A stretch of 32,125 bases of DNA from Bryobacterales bacterium (lineage in GTDB: Bacteria > Acidobacteriota > Terriglobia > Bryobacterales > Bryobacteraceae). The stretch spans positions 1-32,125 of the forward strand of contig SHUD01000027.1 of NCBI GenBank assembly GCA_009697505.1. The letters are read 5' to 3'. The translations under genes were made by a program, and so were the position numbers. Every line of letters starts with the position of its first letter. Position 1 is the first letter of the stretch. Below the pieces are notes generated by a model, which worked only from the letters and a program-made list of their open reading frames with translations, ran no database searches and was not told the origin of the DNA. Positions 1 through 8,679 of the stretch are shown one piece after another.

Positions 1-285
1 TATTCCGGCAAACCGGCGCGAAGCGACACGGCGATGACGGGCGAAGTCACGCTGACCGGTCTGGTGCTGCCCATCGGCGGTGTTAAGGAAAAAGTGCTCG
101 CTGCCCGGAGGCTGGGCCTGAAGCGCGTGATTCTTCCCAAGGCCAATGAGAAAGACCTGCGCGATCTGCCCGAAGAAGTGCGCAAGGAGATGGAATTCAT
201 CTTCGCCGAGCGGGTGGAAGACGTGCTGCGGGCGATCCTGCCGGGATTCGTGAGCCAGCCTGTGGCACCGGCCAAGGCGGCGTGA
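1..285 (+). CDS. lon: Lon ATP-dependent protease, C-terminal end (partial)
   Basis: This is the last 94 codons of the Lon protease proteolytic domain; the gene enters from the left edge. Lon is a cytoplasmic AAA+ serine protease that degrades misfolded and regulatory proteins with a Ser-Lys dyad. The visible part begins just after the catalytic Ser region with the characteristic RSDTAMTGE stretch, followed by LPIGGVKEK. The first Lys of VKEK (codon 85-87) corresponds to the dyad lysine of the family (K722 in E. coli). The tail after the conserved VEDVL helix is short and Ala/Pro rich. The stop at 283-285 overlaps a GTG at 282 that may have been the original start of the decayed antitoxin downstream. 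The ATPase half and the catalytic Ser lie outside the window. Confidence 0.96.
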   Translation, partial: YSGKPARSDTAMTGEVTLTGLVLPIGGVKEKVLAARRLGLKRVILPKANEKDLRDLPEEVRKEMEFIFAERVEDVLRAILPGFVSQPVAPAKAA

Positions 286-310
286 CATCGAACATCACGT
301 TTAGTGGTGT

Positions 311-499
311 GTGATGATGAAGACGGCGCGGCGAGGGCTGACGGCGGGGCAGGTCATCTCGGACTTGGTCCGGCAAGGGCTGTCTAGTTCTTCCCGTCGG
401 CCTGCGAAAGTACGCAATGGTGTGCCTTGGTTCGAAACGGTCCGGAAGAGAGCCCGGGCGGATCTCGCAGTGGTCAACCGCCTGCGTGATTCCGAATGA
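311..499 (+). pseudogene. VapB-type antitoxin, N-terminally damaged
   Basis: The 62-codon frame starting at GTG 311 has the middle and end of a VapB antitoxin: a TAGQVISDLVRQGL helix, an RNGVPWF segment, and a VVNRLRDSE tail of the kind seen in antitoxins paired with PIN toxins. The family usually has about 75-85 residues and starts with a beta-strand (MRTTL-DDD type) that binds DNA; that part is missing here. In another frame, a GTG at 282 overlapping the lon stop encodes about ten strand-like residues ([10 protein letters not shown]) and then hits TGA at 312. The simplest reading is a frameshift between about 305 and 320 separating the strand from the helices; this is inference. The stop (497-499) overlaps the toxin start ATG at 496 in an ATGA, the normal coupling for such pairs. 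The antitoxin function is probably lost or altered. Confidence 0.55.
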
Positions 500-941
500 G
501 CGCCGCGCTGCTCGACGTAAACGTGCTGGTTGCACTCTTCGATCCCAGCCACATTCACCATGAGAGTGCACACCGGCGGGCGGCGCATTGTCGGCAAAGA
601 TGGGGCAACGTTGGGCCACGTGTCCGCTTACGATCAATGGCTGCATTCGCGTGTTGAGCCATGCGAGCTATCCGACGGTTCGCGCAACTCCGGCCGAGGT
701 GATGTCGCATCTTCGGATACTTTGCGCTAAAGCCACCCATGAATTCTGGCCGGATGACATCTCGCTCCTGGATGAAGCCCGTTGCCGCCCCTCGAAAGTC
801 ACAAACTCGAGTCGATTGACCGACGTGTATCTGCTTGCTCTAGCGGTATCGCGGAAGGGCATTTTGGTGACGTTTGACCGGTCGCTTGTGTTGGACACCG
901 TGCCTGGAAGCACGGAGTCAAGCCTGGAACTGCTGGCATAG
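496..941 (+). pseudogene. VapC PIN-domain ribonuclease toxin, frameshifted
   Basis: From ATG 496 one frame reads MSAALLDVNVLVALFDPSH and continues to ESAH, a typical PIN N-terminus with the first acidic metal ligand. The rest of the domain (WATCPLTINGCIRVLSH, then SRLTDVYLLALA and ILVTFDRSLV with the later acidic ligands) lies in a different frame ending at 941. The switch must fall between about 575 and 610. A composite protein would be about 148 residues, normal for VapC. VapC toxins are Mg-dependent endoribonucleases, usually cutting tRNA or rRNA. No slippery heptamer or obvious recoding signal is seen, so I read it as a frameshift mutation; an assembly error is the alternative. Paired by ATGA overlap with the damaged antitoxin upstream. 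Confidence 0.8.
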
Positions 942-970
942 CGATTCCGCTTGTTAGATCCCTTTGCCTC

Positions 971-2491
971 TCAGTACGGTGGAGGAGGCATCTTCCCAAA
1001 CACGGTCTCCAGCGACATCCCCAAGCTCAGCAGTTTCCGGTCGCTCCCATGCGGCGCGTCGAATTCAAGGCCGACGGGTAGCCCTGCTCCCGTGAGCCCA
1101 ACTGGAAGGCTCAATCCCGGTATGCCCACCGTCGTCATCGGGCGGGTATTGCGGAGATAAGTGAAAAACGTGGAAAGTTTTTTTCCATTGAGATCGATTT
1201 CGGCATCCTCACCGATGGGGCGCGCGGGTAATACGGTGGTGGGGAAAGCGATAGCCGCTACGTTGTGGCTCTGGAAGTAATTGCGGTAGGCAGCCTGAAG
1301 CACTGGCCGATTCTTCATCGCGGCCTCATACGCCGCGCGAGTCGGAGCGCCCGCTCCTAGTACCAGCGTTTCATAGTAAGTCTTGACGTCGGGACTTCCA
1401 ATCCGTGCTGCAAATTCCTGAATGGTTATGTGCTCTCCGCTTTCCTGTAGATACCGCGACGTGTCGTAAAGCGTTTCGTAATACGTAGTGGGTATGGTTG
1501 CCGACAGGTACAGTTTATCGATATCCGGGATATCCGCTTCCACCAGTACGCAGCCGGCTTGACGCAGTGTGGCCAGCGCATTCTCGATCACCGGGGCGAG
1601 GCTGGGATCCAGGTTGTCGTAAAAATGGCCGCGCGGAATGCCAATGCGCACTCCTTTTAGCGCCACGGGCCGAGCGGGCGTTCTGTCGCCGGTGATGACG
1701 GAATCCAGAAGCGCGAGATCCTGCACGGAGCGTGCCATGGGTCCCGCAGTATCCCGCGTGTGAGATATGGGAACGATACCCTTACCGGGGTAGCGGCCCA
1801 TAGTCGGTCTCAGGGCGGTAATACCGCATAGAGCCGCCGGAATCCGGACAGAACCGCCCGTGTCTGTTCCCAATCCAGACGCGCACATTCGCGCCGCGAT
1901 GGCGGCTCCATTTCCTCCGCTGCTACCGCCGGGAATCAGGGCAGGATTGTAGGGATTGTGAACCGCGCCGAAAGCTCCATTGTTACTGGTGATGCCAAGC
2001 GCAAGCTCATGCATATTGGTCTTGCCGAGCATAATGGCCCCGGCGGAAAATAACGGCGCCAAGACGGGCGCGTCCGCGCGCGGGCGATGGTTTCGCAGGG
2101 CCGGTGTTCCCCCAGTAGTCGGGGCGCTCACTGTGTCGATGTTGTCCTTCACCAAAATCGGCAGTCCGTGCAGAGGCCCGAGCGGCTTGGCTGTGCGATT
2201 CTTGTCAGCGGCTCTGGCCGCTTCCAGAACCATCTCCTCGTTTTGCCAAATGAAGGCGTTGAGCGCCCGATGTTTGCGGCACTGCTCCAGGAGGGCGGTG
2301 GTGTACCGCTCGGATGACAGATCGCCCGATCGCAGCAGCGCGACGGCTTCCGTGGCGGTCAGGTCGACAAGTCTTCCGGATTTAGTCTCGGCCGAGTTCG
2401 ATTGGGCCCAGCCGGTTCGGCTTATGGTCAGCGCGGAGGCGCTGATGAGGGTGCGCGTCAGGAAGTGACGGCGCGTCGGGGGGAATCGCAT
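971..2491 (-). CDS. Amidase-signature family hydrolase, Tat-exported
   Basis: A 506-residue amidase-signature enzyme that hydrolyses a C-N amide bond through a Ser-cisSer-Lys triad. Visible elements: a twin-arginine-like leader (TRRHFLT followed by a hydrophobic stretch and an AQS cleavage region), then ILVKDNID with K115, PGGSSGG with cis-Ser S190, and GTDTGGSVRIPA with nucleophile S214. The 24-residue spacing between the two serines equals that in known members. I chose ATG 2491 because it gives the RRHFL leader and has a GGAGGA about 8 bases upstream; the open frame continues to 2674 but that extension overlaps the start region of the divergent peptidase. It is not GatA: no gatB or gatC is nearby and it is exported. 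The substrate cannot be read from sequence; peptide or aryl amides are possible. Confidence 0.9.
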   Translation of the reverse strand: MRFPPTRRHFLTRTLISASALTISRTGWAQSNSAETKSGRLVDLTATEAVALLRSGDLSSERYTTALLEQCRKHRALNAFIWQNEEMVLEAARAADKNRTAKPLGPLHGLPILVKDNIDTVSAPTTGGTPALRNHRPRADAPVLAPLFSAGAIMLGKTNMHELALGITSNNGAFGAVHNPYNPALIPGGSSGGNGAAIAARMCASGLGTDTGGSVRIPAALCGITALRPTMGRYPGKGIVPISHTRDTAGPMARSVQDLALLDSVITGDRTPARPVALKGVRIGIPRGHFYDNLDPSLAPVIENALATLRQAGCVLVEADIPDIDKLYLSATIPTTYYETLYDTSRYLQESGEHITIQEFAARIGSPDVKTYYETLVLGAGAPTRAAYEAAMKNRPVLQAAYRNYFQSHNVAAIAFPTTVLPARPIGEDAEIDLNGKKLSTFFTYLRNTRPMTTVGIPGLSLPVGLTGAGLPVGLEFDAPHGSDRKLLSLGMSLETVFGKMPPPPY

Positions 2492-2591
2492 AGCTTCTTC
2501 CTCCAGTTCTCCAGCGCCATCATCGGTGTTTCCGCCGGCTGGCAGGCGCCTCAATGCTAACGTACTTTGTAAATCCGATACCATGGCGGTT

Positions 2592-4409
2592 ATGAAGACG
2601 CTGCGCGTTTTTCCCGTCATAGTCCTTCTTTGCGGCCTTTGTGGCTGCGGTTCCACCCGTAGCTCGGACGCCAAGACCTTTCTGGACGAGGCGGAGAAGA
2701 AGCTGTTCGATCTGGTTCTGGATGCGAGCCAGGCGGCCTGGGTGCAGTCGACCTACATCACGGATGACAGCGAGGCCGTCGCGGCGCGCGCCAACGAGCG
2801 CTCCATCGCTGAAAGCGTGCGGCTCGCCAAGGCGGCGGTTCAGTTCGACAAAGCAGAACTTCCTGCTGACCAGCGCCGCAAGATGAACCTGCTGAAGGTC
2901 GGGCTGGTGCTGGCGGCGCCGTCCAATCCCGCGGAGAGCGCCGAGGTCACGCGCTTAGCAGCTTCGCTCGAAGGCCGCTACGGCAAGGGCAAGTACTGCC
3001 CGGATACCAAAGGCGGCGCCGAGAAGCCGTGCATGGATATCGCGGCGGTGACACGCGTACTCGCGACCAGCAATAATCCCGCGGAGATCCTGGACGCCTG
3101 GCGCGGCTGGCATACGATCTCGCCGCCGATGCGCAAAGACTACCAGCGCTTTGTCGAACTGGCCAACAAGGGCGCGCGCGAGTTGGGATTCAAGGACTCG
3201 GGCGCGATGTGGCGGTCGAAGTACGACCTGACGCCCGACGAGTTCGCCAAAGAGGTCGACCGGCTGTGGGAGCAGGTGCGGCCCCTCTACGTGTCTCTGC
3301 ACAGCTACGTGCGTTGGAAGCTGCGCGAGAAATACGGGGCCAGCGTGGTGCCGGAGAAAGGTCCGATTCCCGCGCATCTGCTGGGCAACATCTGGGCGCA
3401 AGATTGGTCGAATACGTACAAGCTGGTGGCTCCGGCGGCGGCCGACAAGGGCTACGATTTGACGGACATTCTGAAGAAGCGCAACACCAAGCCGCTCGAT
3501 ATGGTGCATTACGGCGAGAGCTTTTTCAAGTCATTGGGCTTCGCGCCGCTGCCGCGGACGTTCTGGGACCGGTCCATGTTCATCAAGCCGCGCGACCGCG
3601 ATGTGGTGTGCCACGCCAGCGCCTGGGATGTGGACAACGTCGAAGACCTGCGCCTCAAGATGTGCATCGACATCAGCGAAGAGGATTTCACCACGGTTCA
3701 CCATGAACTCGGCCACAGCTTTTATCAACGGGCGTATAACAAACAATCGTTCCTGTTGCGTGACAGCGCCAATGACGGGTTCCACGAGGCCATCGGCGAC
3801 ACGATTGCATTGTCCGTGACACCCGAATACTTGGTGAAGATTGGGTTGCTGAACCGCGCGCCAGATTCGTCGAAAGACATCGGGCTTCTGCTTTCTCGCG
3901 CGCTCGAAAAGATCGCGTTCCTGCCCTTCGGCCTGATGATCGACCAGTGGCGCTGGCGGGTGTTTTCCGGCGAGATTCCGCCGGATCAATACAACCAAGC
4001 CTGGTGGGATCTGCGGTTGAAGTATCAAGGCGTGGCGCCGCCGGTGGCGCGCAGCGAAGCGGACTTCGATCCCGGCGCGAAGTATCACGTGGCCGCGAAT
4101 GTTCCCTACACGCGGTATTTCCTGTCGTTCATCATGCAGTTCCAGTTTCACAAAGCTCTGGCGAAGGCCGCGGGTTGCCCGGCGCAGGGCGCTGACACCC
4201 CTTTGCACCGCTGCTCGATCTATGACAACAAGGAAGCCGGCGCGCGGTTGAACCAGATGCTGGAGATGGGGCTCAGCCGTCCATGGCAGGACGCGATGTC
4301 TGAACTCACGGGGCAGCGGCAGATCGACGCAACGGCGATCCTCGACTACTTTGCACCTCTCCAGAAGTGGCTGGACGAGCAGAATAAGGGCAAACCGGCG
4401 GGCTGGTAG
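2592..4409 (+). CDS. M2-family peptidyl-dipeptidase (ACE-like) lipoprotein
   Basis: A 605-residue zinc dipeptidyl carboxypeptidase related to angiotensin-converting enzyme. The zinc site is HELGH at residues 371-375 with the third ligand in FHEAIGD (E399). The 28-residue distance from the first His to that Glu is the same as in human ACE (383 to 411), and the surrounding [19 protein letters not shown] strongly resembles the M2 signature. The N-terminus is a lipoprotein signal: hydrophobic core then LCGC with C19 as the lipidated cysteine, so it is anchored in the envelope and probably trims peptides for uptake. I chose ATG 2592 for the compact signal; ATG 2583 adds three residues and is also possible. 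No strong ribosome-binding site is visible. It is transcribed divergently from the exported amidase, which would suit joint peptide or amide scavenging (inference). Confidence 0.95.
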   Translation: MKTLRVFPVIVLLCGLCGCGSTRSSDAKTFLDEAEKKLFDLVLDASQAAWVQSTYITDDSEAVAARANERSIAESVRLAKAAVQFDKAELPADQRRKMNLLKVGLVLAAPSNPAESAEVTRLAASLEGRYGKGKYCPDTKGGAEKPCMDIAAVTRVLATSNNPAEILDAWRGWHTISPPMRKDYQRFVELANKGARELGFKDSGAMWRSKYDLTPDEFAKEVDRLWEQVRPLYVSLHSYVRWKLREKYGASVVPEKGPIPAHLLGNIWAQDWSNTYKLVAPAAADKGYDLTDILKKRNTKPLDMVHYGESFFKSLGFAPLPRTFWDRSMFIKPRDRDVVCHASAWDVDNVEDLRLKMCIDISEEDFTTVHHELGHSFYQRAYNKQSFLLRDSANDGFHEAIGDTIALSVTPEYLVKIGLLNRAPDSSKDIGLLLSRALEKIAFLPFGLMIDQWRWRVFSGEIPPDQYNQAWWDLRLKYQGVAPPVARSEADFDPGAKYHVAANVPYTRYFLSFIMQFQFHKALAKAAGCPAQGADTPLHRCSIYDNKEAGARLNQMLEMGLSRPWQDAMSELTGQRQIDATAILDYFAPLQKWLDEQNKGKPAGW

Positions 4410-4418
4410 AGTTATGCT

Positions 4419-4434
4419 ATTATGTATACATAAT
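4419..4434. promoter_or_regulatory. 16-bp perfect palindrome, probable VapB operator
   Basis: The 16 bases attatgtatacataat are a perfect inverted repeat that ends one base before the antitoxin start codon at 4436. They are AT-rich in a GC-rich neighbourhood and include or abut candidate -10 hexamers (tatgct, tattat). RHH antitoxins repress their own operon by binding such palindromes, so an autoregulatory operator is the natural reading. It leaves almost no leader, so the mRNA may start very close to the ATG or lack a leader altogether. Confidence 0.65.
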
Positions 4435-4435
4435 T

Positions 4436-4690
4436 ATGCCTGACCGCACAACCATTGTGATGCCGGAGCTGCTCAAGGCGAAAGCCGTCGCGCGCGCGCG
4501 CCAGCGAGGTATCTCTTTTGGTGAGTTGGTACGGCAAGCGGTGGAAAAGGAAGTGGCGGCGCCGGCCAGGGGCAAGTCAAAAAAGAAGACCGGCGATCCC
4601 TTTTGGGACAATCTGGTGACCTATGACGATGACGGGCCCGTGGATCTGGCGGCCCGCCATGACGACTACCTCTACGGCGAGGAATCTTGA
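4436..4690 (+). CDS. VapB-like ribbon-helix-helix antitoxin
   Basis: An 84-residue antitoxin. The N-terminal segment (RTTIVMPELLKAKAVARARQ, then ISFGELVRQAVEKE) has the strand-helix-helix pattern of CopG/RHH DNA-binding antitoxins. A basic linker (GKSKKK) follows, then an acidic, aromatic tail (DPFWDNL, YDDDG, DDYLYGEES) of the type that wraps the toxin active site. No Shine-Dalgarno sequence is visible before ATG 4436; the upstream 16 bases are a perfect palindrome, so operator and start region are nearly fused. The stop overlaps the toxin start by four bases (TTGA), implying translational coupling. It should neutralise the PIN toxin and, with it, repress the operon. Confidence 0.88.
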   Translation: MPDRTTIVMPELLKAKAVARARQRGISFGELVRQAVEKEVAAPARGKSKKKTGDPFWDNLVTYDDDGPVDLAARHDDYLYGEES

Positions 4691-5085
4691 TCTTCGTCGA
4701 CACGGGCGCCTTCTTGGCACTCTATCGCAAGCGGGACCAGTATTACCGGCAGGCGGCCGATACGTGGGCAAAGCTGGAACCACCATTCATCACCAGCAGT
4801 CACATCACGGCAGAACTCGCGACGTTGCTGGCGAGGCAGGTTGGGTGGGTGGAGGCGGTGGATCGCGTTACGGATGTCTACGCATCCCCGCACATTGCCG
4901 TCATCGGCTCCGATCGCGAAGATGAACTCGAAGCGCTGCGCTGGATGCGCAAGTACGCCGGCCAACGGGTCAGCTTCACCGATTGCGTCTCGTTTGCTCT
5001 CATGCGGCGTCACCGGATCCGGCGGGCGTTTACGTTTGACCGCCATTTCCGGCTGGCGGGATATGAAGTCATCGGATTGAAATAG
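4687..5085 (+). CDS. VapC PIN-domain ribonuclease toxin
   Basis: A complete 132-residue PIN-domain protein. The expected acidic metal-binding residues are present: D5 (IFVDTGAF), E43 (ITAELATLL), D99 (SFTDCVSFAL) and D118 (FTFDRHF). The family is Mg/Mn-dependent endoribonucleases that inhibit translation, usually by cutting tRNA or rRNA; the target here is unknown. Translation starts at TTG 4687, which overlaps the antitoxin stop TGA (4688-4690). This is the intact counterpart of the decayed vapBC pair behind lon, about 3.7 kb away, but the two toxins are not close copies. It ends 27 bases before alaS on the same strand. Confidence 0.92.
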   Translation: MIFVDTGAFLALYRKRDQYYRQAADTWAKLEPPFITSSHITAELATLLARQVGWVEAVDRVTDVYASPHIAVIGSDREDELEALRWMRKYAGQRVSFTDCVSFALMRRHRIRRAFTFDRHFRLAGYEVIGLK

Positions 5086-5112
5086 ATCCGGCATGGGAAA
5101 ATAAGACTACCG

Positions 5113-7683
5113 ATGACAGGCTCCCAGGTACGCCAGCAGTTCCTCGACTATTTTTCCGCCCGCGGGCATCGCGTGGTGCGCAGTTCGTCGCTGGTACCGG
5201 CGAACGACCCCACGCTGCTGTTCAACAACGCGGGGATGAATCAGTTCAAAGACGTGTTCCTGGGTCAGGATCAGCGGGACTACTCGCGCGCGGCCACCTC
5301 GCAGAAATGCGTGCGGGCGGGCGGCAAGCACAACGATCTGGATAACGTCGGCTACACGCGGCGCCATCACACGTTCTTTGAGATGCTGGGGAATTTTTCG
5401 TTCGGCGATTATTTCAAAAAGGACGCGATCGCGTACGCCTGGGAATTGATCACCAAGGATTACGGGCTTTCGAAAGATCGCCTGTATGTCACTGTGTTTC
5501 GCGAAGACGACGACGCCGAGAAGCTGTGGCAGGATTGGGTCCCCAAGGATAGAATTTTCCGGTTGGACGAAAAAGACAACTTCTGGCAGATGGGTGAGAC
5601 GGGACCGTGCGGGCCGTGCTCGGAGATTCACTACGATTTCGGGCCGGAAGCGGGTCCGGGCAGTTTTCCGCATGAGGCCGGCGAACGATTTGTCGAGATA
5701 TGGAACCTGGTGTTCATGCAGTTTGACCGCGACGCCAGCGGCAAGCTGAAGCCGTTGCCGCGCCCTTCGATCGACACGGGGATGGGACTGGAGCGCCTCG
5801 CGGCAGTCATGCAGGGCGTGCTGTCCAACTACGATACGGATTTGATCAAGCCCATCGTCCTAAAAGCCGGGGAACTGATCGGCAAGGCGTTCGGCGAGGA
5901 CCCCCAGATGGACACGGTGATGCGCATCAACGCGGATCACGCGCGGTCCGCGGCGTTCCTGATTCACGATGGCGTCGTGCCTTCCAACGAAGGCCGCGGC
6001 TACGTGCTGCGTAAGATTATGCGGCGGGCCATCCGCAACGCACGTATGGTGGGCGCGACGGACCCGTATCTCTACAAGCTGACCGGTTTCGTGGCCGAGC
6101 ACATGAACGACGCGTATCCGGAAATGATGGAGAGCGTGCAGCGTGTGGCTCGTGTGGTCAAAGACGAGGAGCACCGCTATGCCACCACGTTTCAGGTGGC
6201 CGAAAAATACTTCCGCGACGAAGCCAAGACGGCGGCGGGCGGAGTGTTGCCGGGTGCGGTGGCGTTTAAGTTGTACGACACCTATGGCCTCGCGCTGGAC
6301 GAACAGGAAGACATGGCGCGCGAACTGGGCCTGACCATCGATCGGGAAGGCTTCGCGGCCGAGATGGAAAAGCAGCGCGTGCGCGCCCGTGCCAGTTGGA
6401 AAGGGGCGGAGAAGGCGCAGGTCAATCCGGTCTACCAGACGCTGCCCAAGACCGAGTTCATCGGCCGTGAAACACTAGAAGCGCCGGCAACAGTGGTGGC
6501 GGTTCTCGATGGGGAAGTTGTGCTGGATCGCACGCCGTTTTATGCGGAAGCCGGTGGGCAGGTGGGCGATACGGGCGTGCTGGTATCTCCGCAAACCGGC
6601 GATACCATTGCCATCGTCGAATCCGCGCACAATGGCGCGCCGGGTAAGACCGCCCTCAGAGTCAAACTAACCGGATCACTGAAAGAAGGCGATACGGTGA
6701 TCGCGCGTGTGGATGCGCCGTCGCGCCACTCCACGATGCGCAATCACACGGGCACGCACCTGTTGCATGCGGCATTGCGGACCGTCCTGGGCACGCACGT
6801 CAAGCAGGCGGGTAGCGTGGTCGAGCCCTCGCGGCTGCGTTTCGACTTCTCGCATTACACGGCCATGGATCGCGACGAGCTGGCCGAAGTCGAGCGTTTG
6901 ATGAATCAAGAGATCCTGGCCAATCGCGTCGTGCACACCGACGTGATGGATCTGGATCAGGCGCTGTCGACGGGCGCCATGGCGCTATTCGGAGAAAAAT
7001 ACGGCGAGCACGTGCGCGTGGTATCGATCAACAGCTTCAGTAAGGAACTCTGCGGCGGCACGCATGTCAGCCGGACCGGCGACATCGGCCTGTGCAAGAT
7101 CGTTTACGAAGGCAGCATCTCCGCCGGCGTGCGCCGCATTGAGGCGATCACCGGGGAGGAAGCCTTGCGGCGGTTCCAATCGGCGCAGGCCCAGTTGGCG
7201 GGCGTCGCTAGTTTGGTGAAGTCTTCCGAAAGTGACTTACTGGAGCAGCTCGATAAACTGGTCGCCAAGGAACGGGCGCTGGAGCACGAACTACAACAGC
7301 TAAAAACCAAGATGGCCCAGGCGCAGGCGGGTGATCTGGAAAGCCAGGCGCGTGACATCAAGGGCGTAAAAGTGCTGGCGGCGCGCGTGGACGGCTTCGA
7401 CCGCCAGCAATTGCGGACGCTCGCCGATTCACTGCGCAACAAGTGGAAGTCGGCTGTCGTCGTGCTCGCGGCGGCGAGCGGTGAAGATATCGCGATTGTC
7501 AGTGGCGTGACGAAAGATCTGACATCCAAAGTCCAGGCGGGCAAGCTGGTGCAGGAGATCGCCCTCGCAACCGGAGGCAAGGGCGGTGGGCGTCCGGACA
7601 TGGCGGAAGGCGGCGGGAAGAACGTTGCCGCGCTCGACGGCGAGCTGGAGCGGGTTTACAAGACCGTGGAAGGGAAACTCTGA
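5113..7683 (+). CDS. alaS: Alanyl-tRNA synthetase
   Basis: An 856-residue full-length class II synthetase that charges tRNA-Ala with alanine. The class II catalytic core is at the N-terminus (FNNAGMNQFKD, the TRRHHTFFEMLGNFSFGDYF motif, GPCGPCSEIHYDFGP, and the SIDTGMGLERLA motif 3). The editing domain has HTGTH (H545, H549) and CGGTH (C647, H651), the four zinc/editing ligands that match H564, H568, C666 and H670 of the E. coli enzyme. A coiled-coil region (about residues 700-745) and the C-Ala domain with its glycine-rich GGKGGGRPDMAEGGG segment follow. ATG 5113 is a good family start. The stop is immediately followed by the GTG of the YpdA-like gene, so the two are probably translated from one message. 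Confidence 0.98.
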   Translation: MTGSQVRQQFLDYFSARGHRVVRSSSLVPANDPTLLFNNAGMNQFKDVFLGQDQRDYSRAATSQKCVRAGGKHNDLDNVGYTRRHHTFFEMLGNFSFGDYFKKDAIAYAWELITKDYGLSKDRLYVTVFREDDDAEKLWQDWVPKDRIFRLDEKDNFWQMGETGPCGPCSEIHYDFGPEAGPGSFPHEAGERFVEIWNLVFMQFDRDASGKLKPLPRPSIDTGMGLERLAAVMQGVLSNYDTDLIKPIVLKAGELIGKAFGEDPQMDTVMRINADHARSAAFLIHDGVVPSNEGRGYVLRKIMRRAIRNARMVGATDPYLYKLTGFVAEHMNDAYPEMMESVQRVARVVKDEEHRYATTFQVAEKYFRDEAKTAAGGVLPGAVAFKLYDTYGLALDEQEDMARELGLTIDREGFAAEMEKQRVRARASWKGAEKAQVNPVYQTLPKTEFIGRETLEAPATVVAVLDGEVVLDRTPFYAEAGGQVGDTGVLVSPQTGDTIAIVESAHNGAPGKTALRVKLTGSLKEGDTVIARVDAPSRHSTMRNHTGTHLLHAALRTVLGTHVKQAGSVVEPSRLRFDFSHYTAMDRDELAEVERLMNQEILANRVVHTDVMDLDQALSTGAMALFGEKYGEHVRVVSINSFSKELCGGTHVSRTGDIGLCKIVYEGSISAGVRRIEAITGEEALRRFQSAQAQLAGVASLVKSSESDLLEQLDKLVAKERALEHELQQLKTKMAQAQAGDLESQARDIKGVKVLAARVDGFDRQQLRTLADSLRNKWKSAVVVLAAASGEDIAIVSGVTKDLTSKVQAGKLVQEIALATGGKGGGRPDMAEGGGKNVAALDGELERVYKTVEGKL

Positions 7684-8667
7684 GTGCTGGACGTCGTAAT
7701 CGTCGGTGCCGGACCCACGGGACTGGCCTGCGGCATCGAGCTCAAGAAACTCGGCTGCAACGCGCTGTTAATTGATAAAGGCTGCGTGGTCAACTCGCTG
7801 TATCAATATCCGACCAACCTGGTGTTCTTCACCACGCCGGAGTTGCTTGAGATCGGCGACATTCCCATGACCGCGATGAACGAGAAGCCGGTGCGGAATG
7901 AGGCGCTCAAATACTATCGCCGCGTGACTGCGCACTACGATCTGGATGTCCGGCAATATCAGCACGTGCAGAGGATCACGGGTGAAGACGGCGCATTCGT
8001 GACCCACGCCGTGGATAGCCTGGGCTGCCCGCAGCGCTATGAGTCGCGCAAGGTGATTTTGGCGATGGGTTATTACGATGTGCCTAACCGGTTGAACGTG
8101 CCCGGCGAGGGATTGCCGAAGGTGATCCACTACTACAAGGAAGCGCATCCGTACTACGACCAGGACGTGCTGGTGGTGGGCGCAAGAAACTCGGCGGCGC
8201 TGGGCGCGCTTGAGTTGTGGTGGACCGGTGCGCGCGTCACCATGGTTCACCGCGGACCGGGCATCCACAAGAACGTCAAGTATTGGATCAAGCCCAATAT
8301 CGAGAATCGGATTAAGAACGGCGAGATTCCGGCATACTTCAACTCGACTGTGAAAGAGATCCGCCCCGATTCGGTCACGCTAACTACGCCTAAGGGCGAA
8401 GTCATCGTAAAGAACGATTTTGTTTTTGCGATGACCGGCTACCGTCCGGATACCGAATTCCTGGGAGCACATGGGATCGAGTTCGATCCGCACACCGCGC
8501 GGCCCAACACGAATCCGGAAACACTGGAGAGCGACCGCAAGGGGATGTATTTGGCGGGAGTATTGGTGGCCGGAATGCACACCAGCGAGATCTTCATCGA
8601 GAACGGCCGCTTTCACGGAAAAACAATCGCCGAAGCCATTGCCTCGGCGATCTCTTCGAAAACGTAG
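7684..8667 (+). CDS. YpdA-like FAD/NAD(P)-dependent oxidoreductase (bacillithiol disulfide reductase family)
   Basis: A 327-residue flavoprotein resembling YpdA/Bdr, the proposed NADPH-dependent bacillithiol disulfide reductase. It has an FAD dinucleotide fold at the N-terminus (GAGPTG, residues 8-13), the family segments SLYQYPTNLVFF and LPKVIHYYKEAHPYYDQDV, a second nucleotide fold (VVGARNSA, around residue 167), the MTGYRPDTEF motif and the final YLAGV...IFIENGRFHG. There is no CxxC pair of ordinary thioredoxin reductases. As I recall the Staphylococcus aureus enzyme, the proposed catalytic Cys14 sits in GGGPCG; the equivalent here is Thr12, with a Cys four residues later. Start is GTG 7684 directly after the alaS TGA with zero spacing. 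It ends 12 bases from the convergent thioredoxin-fold gene. No bacillithiol synthesis gene is visible in the window. Confidence 0.88.
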   Translation: MLDVVIVGAGPTGLACGIELKKLGCNALLIDKGCVVNSLYQYPTNLVFFTTPELLEIGDIPMTAMNEKPVRNEALKYYRRVTAHYDLDVRQYQHVQRITGEDGAFVTHAVDSLGCPQRYESRKVILAMGYYDVPNRLNVPGEGLPKVIHYYKEAHPYYDQDVLVVGARNSAALGALELWWTGARVTMVHRGPGIHKNVKYWIKPNIENRIKNGEIPAYFNSTVKEIRPDSVTLTTPKGEVIVKNDFVFAMTGYRPDTEFLGAHGIEFDPHTARPNTNPETLESDRKGMYLAGVLVAGMHTSEIFIENGRFHGKTIAEAIASAISSKT

Positions 8668-8679
8668 CGAGTTGCGTGG

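Noticed and set aside
530-730. Third-frame reading of the first vapC region (MHSSIPATF...)
   Set aside because: It shows no PIN motifs; it is the third frame of the frameshifted gene.
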